From positions 45,694-109,693 of the forward strand of contig NZ_PJND01000011.1 in assembly GCF_002846575.1 (NCBI RefSeq): a stretch of 64,000 nucleotides of DNA. The letters run 5' to 3'. Position 1 is the stretch's first letter, and each line of letters starts with the position of its first letter. Both the position numbers and the translations under genes were made by a program. Source of the stretch: Flavobacterium lindanitolerans. GTDB taxonomy: Bacteria > Bacteroidota > Bacteroidia > Flavobacteriales > Flavobacteriaceae. Under the pieces are notes generated by a model, which ran no database searches, had not been told where the DNA came from, and worked only from the letters and a program-made list of their open reading frames with translations. Shown piece after piece: positions 60,788 through 64,000 of the stretch.

Positions 60788-60823
60788 ATTCCTAATTGTT
60801 TCCAAAATCTGATTCTATTTTGG
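60788..60823 (+). promoter_or_regulatory. 24-bp conserved box plus -7 element before the response regulator
   Basis: The 24 bases at 60788-60811 start ATTCCTAATTGTTTCC. They differ in one position from the 24 bases at 62818-62841. The -7-like TATTTTGG lies at 60816-60823, 28 bases from the box start, exactly the distance seen in the other copy. A TTG inside the box is 17 bases from the -7 element. Confidence 0.6.
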
Positions 60824-60861
60824 CCGCCAATTCATACATTTAAGCTATAAAATCGGAAAGC

Positions 60862-61533
60862 ATGAAAATCTTAATCATTGAAGATGAGGCCGGACTCCGG
60901 GAAGTAATCCAACAATCTTTAGAAAAGGAAAAATACATTGTGGAAACTGCCCATGATTTTATTTCCGGACTGGACAAACTCGGTTCCTATGATTATGACT
61001 GTGTCCTGATTGACATTATGCTGCCTAACGGAAGCGGTCTGGATTTGCTGGCTGAAATAAAAAAACAACGAAAACAGGAAGCCATCATTATCATATCGGC
61101 AAAAGATGCGGTAGACGATAAAGTAAAAGGACTTGACCTGGGTGCCGATGATTACCTTAGTAAGCCGTTCCATCTTGCGGAATTGCACGCGCGCATCAAA
61201 TCAGCCATCCGTAGGAAAAGCCACAATGGCGACAATCATATCGTATGGAAAAACCTAACCCTGTCACCGGAACAGAGAAGCGTAACGGTTAATAATGAAA
61301 ATCTGGTCTTAAACCGAAAGGAATTCGACTTATTGTATTATTTTGTTATCAATCCCAATCGGCTAATCAATAAAACTGCGCTCGCAGAATATGTCTGGGG
61401 CGACCATACCGACCAGGCTGATAATCTTGATTTTGTATATTCGCAGATAAAGAATCTTCGTAAAAAACTGAAGGATGCCGATGCCGAAATGGACATACAG
61501 GCAGTATATGGTATTGGTTATAAAATGAGCTGA
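60862..61533 (+). CDS. OmpR-family response regulator
   Basis: 223 residues: receiver domain with E7-D8, phospho-acceptor D51 (LIDIMLPNGSG) and the switch Lys in YLSKPF. The winged-helix output domain (about 125-223) ends QAVYGIGYKMS. It shares one base with the next gene (TGATG). Its probable binding box occurs before itself and before the PepSY genes. Confidence 0.94.
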   Translation: MKILIIEDEAGLREVIQQSLEKEKYIVETAHDFISGLDKLGSYDYDCVLIDIMLPNGSGLDLLAEIKKQRKQEAIIIISAKDAVDDKVKGLDLGADDYLSKPFHLAELHARIKSAIRRKSHNGDNHIVWKNLTLSPEQRSVTVNNENLVLNRKEFDLLYYFVINPNRLINKTALAEYVWGDHTDQADNLDFVYSQIKNLRKKLKDADAEMDIQAVYGIGYKMS

Positions 61534-62804
61534 TGAAATTACAAAATTATACGCTTCGCTATCTGGCAATAACGCTTCTTGCTGTCATCCCAATCTGGGC
61601 CGGCTTGTTTTATATGCTTATTCTGGACGAAGTGTATGACAATATTGATGATGACCTTAAAAATTCCAAAATCATTATTATCAGGCAGGCTTTTGCTGAT
61701 GAAAAACTATTGAATACTCCGGAATTCGGCATTAACAAATTCACCATAAAACCACTCCCAAAAGGAAATTATTCCTATAAAGACGAATTTTCTTCCTCGT
61801 CTGAATTTATGGAATATGACGATGATGATGAGCCTATCCGAACCCTGACCACCGTTTTTAATGATAAAGAAGGCAATCCGCATGAACTCATCATAAAAGC
61901 TTCTATTGTTGAAGAAGACGAATTGCTCGAAGACCTGGCTCTGGCTCTTTTGGGACTGTATGTCATGCTAGTTATCAGTATTTTGGTTGTAAACCATTTT
62001 CTTTTAAAAAGAATCTGGAAATCGTTTCATGCGATTCTGGACAACCTTAAAAAATTTAGATTGGGAACCGGAATGCAGCCAAAACCCATCAATTCTCCAA
62101 TTAATGAATTTAAGACACTTGCCAAAGAAGTGGAAGAAATGTTGCAGCGCAACGAAATCATCTATTCCAGCCAGAAACAATTTATTGAGAATGCTTCCCA
62201 CGAATTGCAGACTCCATTAGCCATCAGCATCAACAAGCTGGAACTATTTGCAGAAAACAATACATTGCCGGAAGAACAGATGTCCGAGATTGGAAAAATT
62301 ACAGATACTTTAAACCGATTGGTTCGCCTAAATAAATCCTTGCTCATGCTTTCAAAAATTGAAAACCAACAATTTGCAGAAGAAGAACAGGTTCATTTTA
62401 ATGAGCTGATTCACCAACTGGCAGACGATTTTTCTGATTTGGCTGCCTATAAAGAAATCACTATTTCAGTTACTGAAAACACTTCGCTATCCTTCAGCAT
62501 GAACAAAGGACTTGCCACCGCATTAATTAGCAATCTTCTTAAAAATGCTTTGGTCCACAATCATCAGGGTGGAAAGGTTACTTTTGAAATTGATGAAAAT
62601 AGCATTACGATTTCCAATAGCGGGGCAACAACTCCTTTAAACCCGGAAATTATTTTCAACCGATTCTACAGGCATACCAACACCAACGAATCAACCGGAT
62701 TAGGCCTTGCCATTGTAAAATCGATTGCCAATACTTATTCTCTTTCGATTAAGTATAGTTTTGTTGACAGCCATCAGTTTAAAATAATTTTTCCGAAAAA
62801 ATAA
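61533..62804 (+). CDS. Sensor histidine kinase
   Basis: 423 residues: two transmembrane helices (about 9-31 and 133-155) flank a short acidic periplasmic domain. H223 lies in ASHELQTPLA (H-box). The ATPase domain has NLLKNALVHN (N-box) and STGLGLAIVKSIA (G-box). It forms a complete two-component pair with the upstream regulator. Confidence 0.93.
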   Translation: MKLQNYTLRYLAITLLAVIPIWAGLFYMLILDEVYDNIDDDLKNSKIIIIRQAFADEKLLNTPEFGINKFTIKPLPKGNYSYKDEFSSSSEFMEYDDDDEPIRTLTTVFNDKEGNPHELIIKASIVEEDELLEDLALALLGLYVMLVISILVVNHFLLKRIWKSFHAILDNLKKFRLGTGMQPKPINSPINEFKTLAKEVEEMLQRNEIIYSSQKQFIENASHELQTPLAISINKLELFAENNTLPEEQMSEIGKITDTLNRLVRLNKSLLMLSKIENQQFAEEEQVHFNELIHQLADDFSDLAAYKEITISVTENTSLSFSMNKGLATALISNLLKNALVHNHQGGKVTFEIDENSITISNSGATTPLNPEIIFNRFYRHTNTNESTGLGLAIVKSIANTYSLSIKYSFVDSHQFKIIFPKK

Positions 62805-62817
62805 ACCTTTTTTTATT

Positions 62818-62853
62818 ATTCCTAATTGTTTCCAAATTCTGCTTGTAATCTTG
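62818..62853 (+). promoter_or_regulatory. 24-bp conserved box plus -7 element before the PepSY genes
   Basis: The 24-bp sequence at 62818-62841 is identical at 23 of 24 positions to the box before the response regulator. The -7-like TAATCTTG lies at 62846-62853, again 28 bases from the start of the box. The ATG follows at 62879. Confidence 0.6.
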
Positions 62854-62878
62854 TAGTAGAAATTTAAAACAATTAGCC

Positions 62879-63316
62879 ATGAAAGTACAATTTATCCTGG
62901 GATTGATAGCCAGCACATTTTTCAGCCTATCAGTTTCCGCACAAAAAACTACAATTACAACTGCTGAGCTTCCTGCCAATGCACAGACATTTTTAAAGAA
63001 ACATTTTCCAAACGAAACTCCTTCTTATATCGTTAAGGAAAAGGAAATTTTTTCTACAGAATACAAAGTGCAGTTTTCCAATGCTACCGAAATTGAATTT
63101 GATGGCAAGGGAAATTGGGAGGAAATAGACGGAAACCATAATGCAATTCCGGTTACAGCCATTCCAGCCAAGATTGCTGCCTATGTCAAAGCAAATTATA
63201 AAGACGCAAATGTTACAAAAATAGACAAGAGTCGTTGGGGTTATGAAGTTGACCTTAGTAACGGTTTGGAATTGGAATTTGATTCCAACGAAAAGTTTTT
63301 AAGAATAGACTACTAA
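62879..63316 (+). CDS. PepSY-like periplasmic protein
   Basis: 145 residues, signal peptide ending LSVSAQ. Two PepSY-like repeats: TAELPANAQTFLKKHFPNE (about 25-43) and TAIPAKIAAYVKANYKDA (about 95-112), each followed by a strand-rich part (TEIEFDGKGNWEEIDGNHNA and LELEFDSNEKFLRIDY). Proteins of this type are often controlled by an adjacent two-component pair; the shared promoter box supports this. Confidence 0.85.
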   Translation: MKVQFILGLIASTFFSLSVSAQKTTITTAELPANAQTFLKKHFPNETPSYIVKEKEIFSTEYKVQFSNATEIEFDGKGNWEEIDGNHNAIPVTAIPAKIAAYVKANYKDANVTKIDKSRWGYEVDLSNGLELEFDSNEKFLRIDY

Positions 63317-63333
63317 TTTAAAATTTTAGAACT

Positions 63334-63813
63334 ATGAAAAGTATCAGAAATTTACTGGCAACTGCATTTTTAGCATCCATCACAGCAATTTTACTGGTCT
63401 CATGCTCTAATGATGACAACAATGACGGCAATACTTCAACAGTAATAGAATTTAGCGCACTTCCTGAAAACGCAAGAACTTTTTTAACGACCCATTTTCC
63501 CGGTGTTGAATCCAGAATGATAAAACAAAATGCCATAGCAGATGATGATGGTTCCATTTATGACGTTTATCTTACCAATGGTTTTGAAATCGATTTTGAT
63601 AGTAATGGAAACTGGACCGATGTCGACGGCAATACCCAGGCAGTTCCTACCGCAATTGTTCCGGAAGCCATCACAACCTATGTTACTGCAAATTATGCCG
63701 GACAAACTATCAACACTATTGAAATTGAAAGAACAGGTTATGACATAGAACTTTCTAATGGACTGGACCTGGTTTTTGACAGCCAGGGACAGTTTATCAG
63801 AATTGACAGCTAA
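63334..63813 (+). CDS. PepSY-like lipoprotein
   Basis: 159 residues, a paralogue of the upstream gene but with a lipobox (ILLVSCSND, Cys about 25). The same two repeat units appear (SALPENARTFLTTHFPGVE and TAIVPEAITTYVTANYAGQ), again each followed by FDSNGNW-type or FDSQGQF-type strands. It lies 17 bases downstream, in one operon. One protein is soluble and the other membrane-tethered, so they may bind the same ligand in different places. Confidence 0.85.
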   Translation: MKSIRNLLATAFLASITAILLVSCSNDDNNDGNTSTVIEFSALPENARTFLTTHFPGVESRMIKQNAIADDDGSIYDVYLTNGFEIDFDSNGNWTDVDGNTQAVPTAIVPEAITTYVTANYAGQTINTIEIERTGYDIELSNGLDLVFDSQGQFIRIDS

Positions 63814-63838
63814 TTACATTCTTTTTTTATAAAAATCC

Positions 63839-63876
63839 AAAGGGAGCTCCATAAATAAAACGGAAGCTCCCTTTTT
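63839..63876. terminator. Bidirectional terminator after the PepSY genes
   Basis: AAAGGGAGCT (63839-63848) pairs with AGCTCCCTTT (63865-63874), followed by a T-run. Between the convergent PepSY and T9SS type B genes. Confidence 0.8.
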
Positions 63877-63905
63877 CAATCAAAATAACCTAAACAAAAA
63901 TATCT

Positions 63906-64000
63906 TTATCTCTTCAGCGAGAAGTGAGCCTTGAACTCCTTGCTCGCGTTGTTCTCCTTGTAGAGTACCTTGAACCAGTAGTCGGTCGAAGGAAGCGGGC
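63906..64000 (-). CDS. C-terminus of a T9SS type B surface protein, partial
   Basis: The last 31 codons of a minus-strand gene that begins outside the window. They read LPSTDYWFKVLYKE and end EFKAHFSLKR, the hallmark end of the gliding-motility-associated (T9SS type B) sorting domain found in SprB-like adhesins. 25 of its 30 complete codons end in G or C, unlike every neighbour in this AT-rich window. The upstream part is needed to tell what the protein is. Confidence 0.88.
   Translation of the reverse strand, partial: PLPSTDYWFKVLYKENNASKEFKAHFSLKR

Noticed and set aside
1..64000. tRNA, rRNA, insertion sequences, prophage or plasmid replication genes
   Set aside because: I looked for transposase, integrase and replication motifs, and for tRNA-like cloverleaf ends, and saw none that I could support.

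Overview
The window is a continuous piece of an AT-rich Bacteroidota chromosome, most likely a Flavobacterium or a close relative in the Flavobacteriaceae. Evidence for this includes SusC/SusD outer-membrane pairs, many secreted proteins with type IX secretion (T9SS) C-terminal sorting domains, DUF4252 and DUF4421 proteins, a BtuG-like cobalamin locus, a flavobacterial zeaxanthin cluster (crtI-crtB-crtZ) and several TAnnTTTG -7 promoter boxes. I see no rRNA, tRNA, CRISPR array, insertion sequence or prophage. Most of it reads as ordinary chromosome.

Layout. 1-5.6 kb: small membrane proteins, an S41 peptidase, a Bor-like lipoprotein and an overlapping pair encoding a PAP2 (LpxE-like) phosphatase and an EptA-like phosphoethanolamine transferase, probably for lipid A remodelling. 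5.8-11 kb: an orphan SMI1/KNR4 protein, a retropepsin-like protein, DUF4421, an ArsR-MFS pair and an Lrp/AsnC regulator. 11.1-16 kb: a short Cys/Met-rich leader ORF, an antiterminator/terminator pair, then susC-susD. 16-19.8 kb: a CarH-like MerR regulator and crtI-crtB-crtZ. 19.9-22.4 kb: an ECF sigma factor, its probable anti-sigma factor and three DUF4252 proteins. 22.5-24 kb: a second S41 peptidase. 24-32.8 kb: a cobalamin import locus, with riboswitch-btuB-btuG-like genes on the minus strand and btuF-btuC-btuD on the plus strand. 32.8-38 kb: a methyltransferase, trmL, a pseudouridine synthase, YceI and small proteins. 38-46.6 kb: T9SS cargo proteins, rmuC, a thioesterase, a diheme-cytochrome/FG-GAP pair and an ankyrin/DOMON pair. 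46.8-51.2 kb: a LytS/LytTR two-component pair divergent from a TonB-dependent receptor. 51.2-59 kb: carB, rpmH, a lytic transglycosylase, a hydrolase and mtaB. 59-64 kb: a peptide-binding lipoprotein, an OmpR-type two-component pair, two PepSY-like proteins and the end of a GC-rich T9SS type B protein.

The most interesting signal is at 11118-11353. A 58-codon ORF with six Cys and six Met codons is followed by two mutually exclusive hairpins, the second a good intrinsic terminator, in front of susC-susD. This is the architecture of a transcription attenuator sensing sulfur amino acid supply, here controlling a nutrient importer rather than a biosynthetic operon. Other notable points are a nearly identical 24-bp box at the same distance from two promoter boxes (response regulator operon and PepSY operon), a CarH-like regulator in which both B12-coordinating histidines are glutamine, a T9SS-sorted BtuG paralogue, and a dispersed palindromic repeat family in three copies.
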